A stretch of 64,000 nt of DNA from Planctomycetia bacterium (GTDB lineage Bacteria; Planctomycetota; Planctomycetia; Pirellulales; UBA1268). The stretch spans positions 1 through 64,000 of the forward strand of contig JAPLNR010000061.1 of assembly GCA_026401035.1 (NCBI GenBank), read 5' to 3'. The notes beneath the pieces are model-generated. The model ran no database searches, had not been told where the DNA came from, and saw only the letters and a program-made list of their open reading frames with translations. Both the position numbers and the translations under genes were made by a program. Positions 25,776-36,083 of this stretch are shown piece by piece. How positions within the stretch are numbered: the first letter of the stretch is position 1; every line of letters starts with the position of its first letter.

Positions 25776-26992
25776 ACGTCTTCGAGCACGGCCCGCAGCC
25801 GCTCGACGCTCAGTTCGACCGGATTGCCCCGCATACTCGTACCGCCGGAATTTTCGGCGAGCCAGCCGATCCGGGACCGCTCGAGCCCCACCGCCGAGAG
25901 CCGCTGCGGCAGGCCCGCCTCCGCGCAGACCGCGACGATCCGATCGGTGAAAGCGGCCGCTGCCGTTGCATCGTCACCCGCCGCGGAGGGATCAATCGCC
26001 CGTTCCAGGATTGCGAAGTCCGCGCTCGCGGCTTCCGCATTCATCCGCAGCGCCACCGGCAGCATCAGTCCGCAGGCCACGCCGTGCGGCGTGCCGCACT
26101 CCACGCCGAGCGCCGCCGCCACGCCATGGGCCATCCCGAGCCCGGAATTCGCCAGCGCCATCCCGGAGAGCAGCGCCGCATGGCTGAGCGCGCCGCGGGC
26201 CTCGATATCGGTCGGATCCCGCAGCACCCGCGGCAGGGCCTGAACGGCCCGCGGCAGGGTCTCGAGCACGAGCGCCCGCGGCAGCGGCTTCTTGAACCGG
26301 CAGACGAAGGCCTCGATCAATTGCGTGATGCAATCGACGCCGGCAGCAGCCGTGGTGCCCCGGTCGCACGCGAGCGTGAGTTCCGGATCGACGATCGCGG
26401 CCCGCGGTACCAGCATCGGGCTGCGCATGCTCTTCTTGAATCGCCGGTGCGGGCAGGAAATCACGGCGTTGCGGGTCGCCTCCGCCCCGGTGCCTGCCGT
26501 CGTCGGCACGGCCACCAACGGCAACGGCCACCGCGTGATCGTGCGGCCGCTGCCCACGCCCTCGAGGTGATCGACGACCAGGGCATCGAGCGCCTCCGCC
26601 GAGCGGCTGCCCGCGGCCAGATGGTCGCTGTTCGTCGCCAGCGCGGCGATCGCCTTGGCGAGATCGATCGCCGAACCGCCCCCGACCGCGACGATCACGG
26701 CCGACTCGCGGCCCTCCACGGGCAGGCTGGCAAGCGCAGAGGCCACCTGCCCAACGGTCGGCTCACCGGCCGACTCGGCCACGATCCGCACCGCCACGCC
26801 GGCCGCGGCAAGGCTGCGCTCGATCACCGAGCGGGCCGCCGAGTGGACGAGGCTGCGGCTGCCGCCCACGAGCCAGGCCTGCCGGCCAAAGAGCCCCACC
26901 ACCGCGCCGATCTCCGCCACCCGGCCCGGCCCGAAGCGGACCAGCGGCGGCACTGCGAAGTCATACGCCGGCACGCCCGGTTCGACAGCCAT
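25769..26992 (-). CDS. Iron-type alcohol dehydrogenase family protein
   Basis: 407 residues, group III (Fe-ADH) dehydrogenase fold. N-terminal half: LVRFGPGRVAEIGAVV, VAVGGGSAIDLAKAIAAL (NAD-binding GGGS) and VPTTAGTGAEATRNAVI. C-terminal half carries the metal site: VDCITQLIEAF, LGMAHGVAAALG and GTPHGVACGLMLP, so the two His of the classic motif are present. Such enzymes reduce or oxidise short aldehydes, lactaldehyde or hydroxy acids with NAD(P). The substrate is not deducible. It is transcribed alone on the minus strand; its 5' end is about 110 bp from aroA on the other strand. Confidence 0.9.
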   Translation of the reverse strand: MAVEPGVPAYDFAVPPLVRFGPGRVAEIGAVVGLFGRQAWLVGGSRSLVHSAARSVIERSLAAAGVAVRIVAESAGEPTVGQVASALASLPVEGRESAVIVAVGGGSAIDLAKAIAALATNSDHLAAGSRSAEALDALVVDHLEGVGSGRTITRWPLPLVAVPTTAGTGAEATRNAVISCPHRRFKKSMRSPMLVPRAAIVDPELTLACDRGTTAAAGVDCITQLIEAFVCRFKKPLPRALVLETLPRAVQALPRVLRDPTDIEARGALSHAALLSGMALANSGLGMAHGVAAALGVECGTPHGVACGLMLPVALRMNAEAASADFAILERAIDPSAAGDDATAAAAFTDRIVAVCAEAGLPQRLSAVGLERSRIGWLAENSGGTSMRGNPVELSVERLRAVLEDVY

Positions 26993-27101
26993 TTTTAATT
27001 CTCGTTCCCATCGTCGTGGAGGTGTTGGATTACACTGCTGGCTCGCAGACCCTTACTTTCCACGCCGCCGCCGCCGACGCAAGCCGACCGCCCAACGCCT
27101 C

Positions 27102-28409
27102 ATGACCGACGCGATCGAGATTCCCTGCTGCCCCGGTCCTGTTCACGGCTCGATCCGCCCGCCGGGATCGAAGAGCATCACCAATCGGGCTGTCGTCTGT
27201 GCCGCCCTGGCAAGTGGCACGAGTCGTCTGTCGGGCGTGCTCGACAGCCAGGACACCCGCGTGATGGCCGCCGGACTCGCAGCCCTCGGCATCGCCCTCA
27301 AGGCCGATTGGTCAGCCGGCACCATGCAGGTCACCGGCTGCGGTGGAACGATTCCCGCCACGGAGGCGGTCATCGACTGCGCCGCCAGCGGCACGACGAT
27401 CCGATTCCTGTCGGCCGTCTGCGCCCTCGGCCACGGCACCTACCGGCTCGACGGCACCCCGCGGATGCGGAAGCGGCCAATTGGCGATTTACTCGAGGCG
27501 CTACGGCCACTTGGCGTGGACGCGGTCGCGGAGAGCCCGGGCGGCTGCCCCCCCGTGGTGATCCGCACCCGCGGCCTCGCCGGCGGAACGGCGCAGGTGC
27601 GTGGCGACACCTCGAGCCAGTTTGCCAGCGGACTCGCGCTGGTGGCCCCCTGCACCGCCGGCGGCCTGCGGATCGAGTTCACGGGCCGGCTCGTCTCGCT
27701 GCCCTATCTGGAGATGACCCGCCGCGTGATGGCCACGTTTGGCGCCGCCTGCACGCCGACGGGCGCCGACGGCTGGACGATCGCCCCGTCGGGCTATACG
27801 GCGTGTGATTATGCGATCGAGCCCGATGCCTCGGCGGCCAGCTATTTCTTCGCCGCGGCCGCGATCACGGGGGGCAGCGTGCGGGTCGAGGGGCTCTCGC
27901 GGCGCAGCATGCAGGGAGACGTCGGCCTCTGCGACGTGCTTGAGCGGATGGGCTGCCGCGTTGAATGGAGCGCAGACGGCGCCGGCTCGATCACCGTCAG
28001 CGGCCGCGCGGAACGCGGTGTCGACGTCGACATGAATGCGATCAGCGATACGGTGCCGACGCTCGCCGTGGTGGCCCTCTTCGCGGACGGGCCCACCACG
28101 ATCCGGAATGTCGCCCACATTCGCGACAAGGAAACCGATCGCATCAGCGACCTGGCCTGCGAGCTCCGCAAACTCGGCGCGACGGTCGACGAAACCCACG
28201 ACGGACTCACGATCGTGCCGGCGCGGTTGCGGGCGGCGACACTCACCACCTATGACGACCATCGCATGGCGATGAGCCTGGCGCTCGCCGGCCTGCGGGT
28301 GCCCGGCATCCACATTCTCGATCCGGGTTGCGTGGGCAAGACATTCCCCGACTATTGGCAGCGGCTCGCCACACTGGCCCGGCTCAAGATGTTCCCGGGA
28401 TCTGCCTGA
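27102..28409 (+). CDS. aroA: 3-phosphoshikimate 1-carboxyvinyltransferase (EPSP synthase)
   Basis: 435 residues from ATG 27102; longer in-frame sequence upstream is antisense to the dehydrogenase gene. Family motifs: PPGSKSITNRAVVCAALA (substrate-binding Lys/Ser, about 18-35), CAASGTTIRFLSAV (LxNxGTxxR-like), TSSQFASGLALVAP, NAISDTVPTLAV, RDKETDRISDLACEL and YDDHRMAMSLALAG. It joins shikimate-3-phosphate with PEP on the way to chorismate, which is also the entry point of the menaquinone genes at 32755-36076. It is followed by a repeat-bearing intergenic region rather than another aro gene. Confidence 0.96.
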   Translation: MTDAIEIPCCPGPVHGSIRPPGSKSITNRAVVCAALASGTSRLSGVLDSQDTRVMAAGLAALGIALKADWSAGTMQVTGCGGTIPATEAVIDCAASGTTIRFLSAVCALGHGTYRLDGTPRMRKRPIGDLLEALRPLGVDAVAESPGGCPPVVIRTRGLAGGTAQVRGDTSSQFASGLALVAPCTAGGLRIEFTGRLVSLPYLEMTRRVMATFGAACTPTGADGWTIAPSGYTACDYAIEPDASAASYFFAAAAITGGSVRVEGLSRRSMQGDVGLCDVLERMGCRVEWSADGAGSITVSGRAERGVDVDMNAISDTVPTLAVVALFADGPTTIRNVAHIRDKETDRISDLACELRKLGATVDETHDGLTIVPARLRAATLTTYDDHRMAMSLALAGLRVPGIHILDPGCVGKTFPDYWQRLATLARLKMFPGSA

Positions 28410-28467
28410 GCCGAGTGACCAAACTGGCCGTATTCGGGGACCGCGGTTTATCTGCCCTGTGCAGACA

Positions 28468-28600
28468 ACCCGCATTGGTCGCCGGCGGCAGAAGTCTCCT
28501 TCGCGCTGCATTTTCTCCGCTGACGACCTACGGAGCTGCTGGCCTCAGAAGGTCGAAAATGCAGACGCTCGTCGAGCTTCCGCCGACCGCCTCCTCAGCA
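28468..28600 (+). repeat. Dispersed element core, copy A
   Basis: 133 bp nearly identical (about six mismatches) to 38409-38541. It contains a 10-bp inverted repeat, CTGCATTTTC (28506-28515) / GAAAATGCAG (28555-28564). The terminal palindrome is present only on the right (28626-28643). Confidence 0.9.
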
Positions 28601-28622
28601 TCAGTAGTCGCAGATGCTGAAG

Positions 28623-28643
28623 TAGGACAGGCTTCAGCCTGTC
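28623..28643. repeat. Palindromic dispersed repeat, copy 2
   Basis: TAG (28623-28625) followed by GACAGGCT-TC-AGCCTGTC (28626-28643). It lies between aroA and the convergent zinc-ribbon gene and is not a stop codon here. Confidence 0.85.
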
Positions 28644-28679
28644 ATGGCAGCCGATCTCGGCGAGAGCCGCAGATTTGCC

Positions 28680-28943
28680 CTAGGCGATCCAGTCGGCGTC
28701 GTCTGCTGGTGCAGTTGCCGCCGATTGCTGCAGCATCGCCTCGGCCCGCTCGATGAGATCCTCGACCATGCTGTCGCTCAGGCGGCCCTCCGCCGCAGGG
28801 GCGAGGCCCATCGATGCATCGGCCGCTACGAACCGCCCATGGCAATGCTGGCAGTAGACACGCTTGCCGAGCAGCGTGACGCGGATGCGGAGCATGCGGC
28901 CGCAGACCGGGCAACCTTGGTGGTAGTAAACTGGAGATCCCAT
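28680..28943 (-). CDS. Small zinc-ribbon protein
   Basis: 87 residues from ATG 28943, which has AAGGTG 6 nt upstream; the GTG nine bases earlier is less likely. Two CxxC knuckles, CPVCGRMLRIRV and VYCQHCHGRF, form a rubredoxin/zinc-ribbon-like site, followed by an acidic helical tail (MVEDLIERAEAMLQQSAA). Similar short ribbons occur in many planctomycete genomes, often fused to membrane domains; no function is known. It stands alone, convergent with aroA across a repeat-filled spacer. Confidence 0.75.
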   Translation of the reverse strand: MGSPVYYHQGCPVCGRMLRIRVTLLGKRVYCQHCHGRFVAADASMGLAPAAEGRLSDSMVEDLIERAEAMLQQSAATAPADDADWIA

Positions 28944-29152
28944 GGCTTTCACCTTCCCGCGGGGAGCGACGATGGGTTTCGTTCGACTCCGTCAGCCCCG
29001 GGGGACAAAGTTTATGGCAATGCCCCCCGACCGGCAATCGCACACTCCATGAGTTTTTGGCGAGACGCCCCCGGCTCGCCCGCGGCCGTTGATTCGGCTA
29101 AACTGGGAAGACTCGGGGGTAGCCCGGAAAAATTCCCTACGGCGATTTTGCG

Positions 29153-30118
29153 ATGCAACGCCCCTGGCTGGCCGCCTTCATCATCGTCTTTTGGTGCGCG
29201 ACCACGAGTTGGCTGGTGGTCGCGAAGATCCTGCCGTCGCTCATGCCGGGATCGCCCCCCGGCTATCAGGCGCTCTATGCGTCGAACAACCGCCTGATCC
29301 CGGTGGCCTGGACCGTGCTCTGGAAGGAACAGCCGCTGGGCTGGGCCACCAGCCAGTCAAACCGTGCCGACGATGGCGCGCTCACCGTTCAGAGCCTGCT
29401 GCACTTCGACCGGCTGCCGATCGAGGAGATTCTTCCCGCCTGGACGAAACCGCTCGTGCGGGGCGTGCTCGACCGGGCGGCGGAATTTGCCTTCGACGCC
29501 CGCGGCTCGCTCTCGATCGACGCGCAAGGCCAGCTCGAGCGTTTCAATTCGACCGTCGACCTCCCCGGCGGGCACGACAAGGTTTTTCTCGACGGCACGG
29601 TCGAGGATGGCCACGTGCACATCCTGATCCGGGCCCGTGATATGCGGTACGAGACGAGCCGTTACCTTCCCTCGCACATCATGATCGGCGATGAGCTCTC
29701 ACCGCAGGCCACGCTGCCCGGCCTCTACGAAGGACGCCGCTGGACGGTGCCCGTCTACAGCCCGCTGCGGGCGGGGAAGTCGGCGATCGAGGTGCTCCAC
29801 GCCGAGGTCTCGGGCGAGGAGACGATGTTCTGGGAGGACCACCTCGTGCGGGTGAACCTTGTCTGCTACCGCGACGATCCCTCCAACCATCACGAGCCGA
29901 AAACGAGGCTCTGGGTCGACCGTTCCGGTCGCGTACTCAAACAGGAAAGCGCGGTGCTCGGCTCGAAGCTGACGTTTCTAAGGCGGTCGGACGAGGCGGC
30001 CGAGACCCTGTCCGCGAGCCTCGCGGAGGGAATGCCCACTTCGGCGGCTGTCGATCATCCGGGCGCTGCGGCCGTGGAGAACGATCCCGAGTCCCCCTTC
30101 ACGGGCAACGTGCCATGA
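29153..30118 (+). CDS. Membrane-anchored protein of an ABC exporter operon
   Basis: 321 residues. The N-terminal anchor (LAAFIIVFWCATTSWLVVAK) is followed by a largely beta-rich exported domain (SLLHFDRLPIEEILPAW, LERFNSTVDLPGG, WTVPVYSPLRAG, RLWVDRSGRVLKQES). The last feature, a hydrophobic-to-polar strand pattern near the end, resembles proteins that recover reaction products in transglutaminase-like families, but I make no assignment. Its stop overlaps the start of the ABC ATPase gene (ATGA, 30115), so it is translationally coupled to the ATPase and probably works with it. Confidence 0.72.
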   Translation: MQRPWLAAFIIVFWCATTSWLVVAKILPSLMPGSPPGYQALYASNNRLIPVAWTVLWKEQPLGWATSQSNRADDGALTVQSLLHFDRLPIEEILPAWTKPLVRGVLDRAAEFAFDARGSLSIDAQGQLERFNSTVDLPGGHDKVFLDGTVEDGHVHILIRARDMRYETSRYLPSHIMIGDELSPQATLPGLYEGRRWTVPVYSPLRAGKSAIEVLHAEVSGEETMFWEDHLVRVNLVCYRDDPSNHHEPKTRLWVDRSGRVLKQESAVLGSKLTFLRRSDEAAETLSASLAEGMPTSAAVDHPGAAAVENDPESPFTGNVP

Positions 30119-30867
30119 TCGAATTCGACCACGTCACCCGCACCTACGGACCGAAGACGGCCGTCGCAGACCTCACGCTCGCGATTCCGCGGGGTGAACT
30201 CTTCGCGCTGCTCGGCCCCAATGGCGCCGGCAAGACGACCACGATCAAGATGCTCGTGGGGCTGCTGCGGCCTTCGCAGGGGGCGGTGCGGGTGAGCGGC
30301 TTCGACCTCGTCCGGGATCCGCGCAATGCCCATCTCCACGTCGGCTACGTGCCCGACGAACCGACGCTCTATGACAAGCTCACGGGCCGGGAGTTTCTCT
30401 GGTTCATCGCCGACATGTTTGGCATGCCCCGGCATCTGGCGACGCAGCGCATCGCGACCGAGATCGACCACTTCGAACTCGGCGAGTTTGCCGACGACCT
30501 CGCCGAAAGTTATTCCCTCGGCATGCGACAGCGGCTCGTCTTCGCGGCCTCCCTCCTGCACGACCCCGACGTCCTGGTGCTCGACGAGCCGATGGTCGGC
30601 CTCGACCCGCGCAGCGTGCGGATCGTGAAGGATCTGCTGAAGTCCCGCACCCAGGAGGGCATGACCGTGTTCATGTCGACCCACACGCTGGCGATGGCCG
30701 AGGAAATGGCCGATCGCGTCGGCATCATGGTTCGCGGGCAGCTGCGATTCCTCGGCACCGTCGCGGAGCTCCGCGATCAGATGGCGCTGGAGACCACCAG
30801 CCTCGAGCAGCTCTATCTCGAACTCACCAATCCGCATTCGGTCCGGCCGCCGCGGTCAGTGCCCTGA
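30115..30867 (+). CDS. ABC-2-type exporter ATPase
   Basis: 250 residues with the canonical motifs: Walker A GPNGAGKTTT (about 35-44), Q-loop GYVPDEPTLYDKLTG, a signature SYSLGMRQRLVFAASL (S-L-G-M in place of LSGGQ, common in ABC-2 ATPases), Walker B VLVLDEPMVGLDP, and H-loop MSTHTLAMAEEMADR. It pairs with the large membrane protein encoded 14 bp downstream; the substrate is unknown. It overlaps the upstream membrane-anchored gene by 4 nt. Confidence 0.93.
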   Translation: MIEFDHVTRTYGPKTAVADLTLAIPRGELFALLGPNGAGKTTTIKMLVGLLRPSQGAVRVSGFDLVRDPRNAHLHVGYVPDEPTLYDKLTGREFLWFIADMFGMPRHLATQRIATEIDHFELGEFADDLAESYSLGMRQRLVFAASLLHDPDVLVLDEPMVGLDPRSVRIVKDLLKSRTQEGMTVFMSTHTLAMAEEMADRVGIMVRGQLRFLGTVAELRDQMALETTSLEQLYLELTNPHSVRPPRSVP

Positions 30868-30881
30868 GCCCGTCCAACGCC

Positions 30882-32681
30882 ATGAGCAGCTTTTTCTCCC
30901 CCGCCGTGCCAGCCGAGATCGGCTCCTCGTCGGCCCAATCCTGCCGGCTGACCTCGATCGACTCGGAATCGCGGCTCTTCTTCCTGCTGCGTGCCCAACT
31001 GGCTTGGTCGAACCTGCGTTCGATGCTGCTGTCGGCCCGGCTCCGGCTGAGCCTCGTGATCCTGCTGAGCGCGATGTTCTGGGGCTCGCTCTACGGGCTG
31101 TTCGTCGAGGCCTTCACGTTTCTCGACGCCCTGCATGCCGAGGTGATCTCGCTGCTCTTCAACGCGTTTTTCTCGTCGCTGATGATCATGCTCGTCTTTT
31201 CGACCGGCATCCTCATCTACAGCGGCATGTACTGCTCGGCCGAGGCAAAACTGCTGATGACGCTGCCCGCCCGCGAGGAGGCGATCTTCTCCCACAAGTT
31301 TCAGGAGGCGCTCTGGTTTTCGAGCTGGGGCTTCATCCTGCTGGGCAGCCCGATGCTCGTGGCCTATGGCGTCGTGCGGCATTCGCCCTGGACGTATTTC
31401 GCCATGCTGCTGCCGTTCATGGTGTCGTTCGTCGTCATCCCGGCGACGGTCGGCGGCATCTGCTGCATGGTGTTGGCCGGCTGGATGCCCCGGTTGCGGC
31501 TGCACGCGCTCTCCGTCGGGCTGGCGGCGATGTGCGTGTTCGGCCTGTGGCTGGCCTGGTCGGCCCTCTCCGCCGTGAAGGCCGACAGCATGTCGGCCGC
31601 CTGGTTCGAGCAGACGTTCGCCCGGCTGGGGATCACGGAACAGAAGCTGTTTCCCAGTTGGTGGCTCTCCAGCGGCCTGATCGAGGCTGCCCGCGTGGGC
31701 ACGAATGCGAAGGAGAGCTGGGCATCCCTGGGCGAGGCAGCGAAGTTCCTCGCGCTGCTGGTCGCCAACGGCATGCTCCTGCAGTTGGTGGCGGGCTGGC
31801 TGGCCCGCCGGTGCTACCGGCTCGGCTTCAGCCAGTTGATCGGCGAGGTGCCGGCCCGGCGGCAGCGGCCGATCGGCTGGTTCGACCAGATGCTCATCAA
31901 CGGCGGCTCGGCGGCCGGTCGGCCGCTGCGGCTGCTCGTGGTCAAGGATCTGCGGCTCTTCCGCCGCGACATCTCGCAGTGGTCACAGTTCGTGATCTTC
32001 TTCGGCCTCCTCGGCCTCTATTTCTTCAACGTGCGTTCGTTCAACTACAACAACTCCTACGCCTCGATGATCGGGTTTCTGAACCTCGCGGTGGTGGGCC
32101 TGATCCTGTCCACCTTCACCACGCGGTTCGTCTTTCCGATGATCAGCCTCGAAGGCCGACGGTTCTGGATCCTCGGGCTGCTCCCGGTGCACCGCGATCA
32201 CATCGTCTGGTCGAAGTTCCTGTTTTCATTTCTGGGCGGGCTGCTGCCCTGCTGCGGACTGGTGCTCCTCAGCGACGTGATGCTCGGCCTGCCGCGGCGC
32301 GTGATCGTGATCCACGAGATTTGCTGCGTGATGCTCTGCATGGGGCTGTCGGGCATCGCGGTGGGCTTGGGGGCGCGGATGCCTGATCTTCGTGAGCCTT
32401 CGCCGTCGAAAATTTCGTCGGGGTTCGGCGGCACCCTGAGCCTCGTGATCAGTTCCCTGTTCATCATGCTGGTGGTTGTCGTGGCGGCCCTTCCCACCCA
32501 CCTGTTTCTGGCCACGCATGCCTTCGGTCCGGGGGCCGTCGGCCCCGGGGGCCTGCTGGCCTGGGCGGGCAGCACGCAGGGCATCGTCGCCAGCCTGTCG
32601 GTGGTCGTGGCCGTCGGGCTGGTGGCCACGTTCGTGCCGCTCCTGCTGGGGCTGCGGTCATTCCGCCAGCTGGAGCCTTGA
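30882..32681 (+). CDS. ABC-2-type exporter membrane subunit
   Basis: 599 residues with about twelve membrane segments in two halves separated by a soluble loop (about 240-330). Segments include LSLVILLSAMFWGSLYGLF, LMIMLVFSTGILIYSGM, FVIFFGLLGLYFFNV and SLVISSLFIMLVVVVAAL. The motif EAKLLMTLPAREEAIFSHK matches the cytoplasmic coupling loop of large ABC-2 permeases. It lies 14 bp after the ATPase gene and forms an exporter with it. The N-terminal start is uncertain because residues 1-35 are polar and could be skipped. Confidence 0.85.
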   Translation: MSSFFSPAVPAEIGSSSAQSCRLTSIDSESRLFFLLRAQLAWSNLRSMLLSARLRLSLVILLSAMFWGSLYGLFVEAFTFLDALHAEVISLLFNAFFSSLMIMLVFSTGILIYSGMYCSAEAKLLMTLPAREEAIFSHKFQEALWFSSWGFILLGSPMLVAYGVVRHSPWTYFAMLLPFMVSFVVIPATVGGICCMVLAGWMPRLRLHALSVGLAAMCVFGLWLAWSALSAVKADSMSAAWFEQTFARLGITEQKLFPSWWLSSGLIEAARVGTNAKESWASLGEAAKFLALLVANGMLLQLVAGWLARRCYRLGFSQLIGEVPARRQRPIGWFDQMLINGGSAAGRPLRLLVVKDLRLFRRDISQWSQFVIFFGLLGLYFFNVRSFNYNNSYASMIGFLNLAVVGLILSTFTTRFVFPMISLEGRRFWILGLLPVHRDHIVWSKFLFSFLGGLLPCCGLVLLSDVMLGLPRRVIVIHEICCVMLCMGLSGIAVGLGARMPDLREPSPSKISSGFGGTLSLVISSLFIMLVVVVAALPTHLFLATHAFGPGAVGPGGLLAWAGSTQGIVASLSVVVAVGLVATFVPLLLGLRSFRQLEP

Positions 32682-32754
32682 AACCACCCCGTTCCGGCTC
32701 TTCTGCAGCCCGTGGGGCCGGTTAGTGCCGGCCCTGGTTTGCGGTTCTTACTCC

Positions 32755-33597
32755 ATGGTGAATCGTCTCCCTCCCCCCGTCGACGCTTCTCGTCAACCGT
32801 TGCGGGTCGGAGCCGTCCAATACCTCAACACGAAGCCGCTCGTCCATGGCCTGGCGTCGCTCGGGTTCGACGTCTGCTACGACCTGCCGAGTCGCCTGGC
32901 CGACCGGCTTGCCCGGGGGCAACTCGACGTTGCCCTCATACCCTCGATCGAACTGTTTCGTGGGGCAGGCTACCGGGTGGTGTCGGACGCCTGCATCGGC
33001 TGCCGCGGCCCCGTGATGAGCGTGAAGCTCTTTTTTCGCACGGCCCCCGGCCGGGTGACGCGGCTGGCGGTCGACGAGGGCTCGCGGACCAGCGCCACGC
33101 TCGCCCGCATCATGCTGTCTGAACGCTTCGAGGTCAGACCCGAGATCGAGGTGCTGCCGATTGGCGCCGGCCTCGACGACACCCGCGCCGACGCCGTGCT
33201 GCTGATCGGCGACCGCGCGATCGGCTCGCACCGCGGCAGCTTCCAACTCGTCTGGGATCTGGGCGACGAGTGGTGCCGCTGGCAGGGGCTGCCCTTCGTA
33301 TTCGCCGTCTGGGCGGCGAGCGCCGCCGTGGCCGACGTCGACCTGCTGCGAATCGAACGCGTGCTGGCGGCCGCGCGGGACTCGGGCCGGGCCAACCTCG
33401 CCGCCATCGCGTCGGCCGAGGCGGCGGCCCACGGACTCACCGTGCCCCAGTGCCTGAGTTATCTCCGCGACAACCTGCACTACGATTTGGGACCGCGTGA
33501 GCGGGAGGCGCTCTCGGCTTTTTACGCGCATGCCGTCACACTGTCGCTGGCCCCGACGGGCCTCGACGTGGCCCGGGCGCTTGCCCGGTCCACCTGA
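32755..33597 (+). CDS. mqnA: Chorismate dehydratase, futalosine menaquinone pathway
   Basis: 280 residues from ATG 32755. MqnA features: GAVQYLNTKPLVHGL (about 18-32), DVALIPSIELFRG, the conserved CIGCRGPVMSV, LAVDEGSRTSATLARIML and LLIGDRAI. It removes water from chorismate to make 3-enolpyruvyl-benzoate, the first step of the futalosine route. It is followed closely by mqnC and an MqnX-like deaminase; mqnB and mqnD are not in this window. Upstream in-frame sequence overlaps the exporter gene and is discounted. Confidence 0.93.
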   Translation: MVNRLPPPVDASRQPLRVGAVQYLNTKPLVHGLASLGFDVCYDLPSRLADRLARGQLDVALIPSIELFRGAGYRVVSDACIGCRGPVMSVKLFFRTAPGRVTRLAVDEGSRTSATLARIMLSERFEVRPEIEVLPIGAGLDDTRADAVLLIGDRAIGSHRGSFQLVWDLGDEWCRWQGLPFVFAVWAASAAVADVDLLRIERVLAAARDSGRANLAAIASAEAAAHGLTVPQCLSYLRDNLHYDLGPREREALSAFYAHAVTLSLAPTGLDVARALARST

Positions 33598-33626
33598 CGC
33601 GCCGGCCGGATTCAAAGGAGGTTTGG

Positions 33627-34819
<1,193 letters not shown>

Positions 34820-34823
<4 letters not shown>

Positions 34824-36076
34824 CCGCGAACGTCGCGTCCGAAATGACGCTGCGGGCCCGGCACCTGCTGCCGATGGGCGGCGGGGCGATCGAAAATGGC
34901 TGGCTCCGCATTGCCGGCGGCCGGATCGTGGCGCTCGGCCGCCGCGAACTGCCCGGACCGGTGCACGATCTGGGCGATGCCATCATCCTGCCGGGCCTCG
35001 TCAACGCGCACACGCACCTCGAATTTTCCGACGTGGAGACGCCGCTGCCCGGCGACGGCGGGCTGCCCGTCTGGATTGGCCGTGTGGTGCAGCTGCGGCG
35101 GGATCGACCGGCAAACGATTCTGCTGCGGCACGCATCTGCAAATCGATCGAGGCGGGGCTGCGGGAGTCGGCGGCCGCCGGCGTGACGGCCATCGGCGAG
35201 ATCGCCACGGCCGTGCTGCCGGCGGCTTATGGGCCAGATGGGCCGCGGGTGCGGGTCTATCGCGAGGCGCTCGGCCTCGCGGCCGCGGCAGTCGACGCCG
35301 CACGATCGGCCGCCACACGCGATCTCGACCGGCTCACTGCGGCCGGCCTGGCCGCGGGCATCTCCCCCCATGCCCCGTACTCCGTTGCCGCCCGGCTCGG
35401 GAAAACCCTCCTGCGGTCCGCCTGCCGGCGACGCCTGCCGGCGGCCATGCATCTGGCAGAGAGCGCGGCCGAGGCGGAACTGGTGACACACGGCACCGGT
35501 CCCTTCCGCACGCTCCTCGAGGAACTCGGCGCCTGGCAGCCGGCGGCGCCGCCCACGTTGCTCTCCGCGGCCGACTGGATTTCACAACTCGCCCACGGCC
35601 CGCGGGGCATCGTCGTCCACGGCACATTTCTCGGCGTGAATTCCGGCGACGAGGCCCTGGCGCGGCTCACCCGGCACCGCGATCGGCTCTGCGTCGCGAT
35701 CTGTCCGCGAACCACCCGCCTGCTCTCGGGCAGCCTCCCGCCGCTGGCACGGTTTCGCAGCGCCGGCATCCGCGTGGCCATCGGCACTGACAGCCGTGCG
35801 TCGAACCCCGACCTCTCGGTGCTCGCCGAGTGCCAGGCGCTCGTCGCCGGCGGCCTCTGCAGCCCAGCGGAGTCCCTGCAGATGGCCACGCTCCACGGCG
35901 CCTGGGCGCTCATGATGGAAAAACGATCCGGCCTCCTCGCCCCCGGTCGCCCCGCCGATCTCGCCATCCTGCGGCCCGCCCGCCCCTTCCGCGACCCCTA
36001 CGAAGCCGCGATCGATCCGGGCACGCACGTGATCGCCACGCTCCGGAGCGGAAAGCTGATCGCCGGCCGCTTGTAG
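34820..36076 (+). CDS. mqnX: Amidohydrolase, probable aminodeoxyfutalosine deaminase (MqnX-like)
   Basis: 418 residues from GTG 34820, which overlaps the mqnC stop (GTGA); ATG 34844 is an alternative. Amidohydrolase metal sites are present: NAHTHLEFSD (HxH), ISPHAPYS, AMHLAES and GTDSRASN (final Asp). The family includes chlorohydrolase/adenosine-deaminase-like enzymes. Placement directly after mqnA and mqnC makes 6-amino-6-deoxyfutalosine deamination the best guess, but the substrate cannot be proven from sequence. It converges on hisG with only 7 bp between. Confidence 0.8.
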
Positions 36077-36083
36077 ACCAAGC

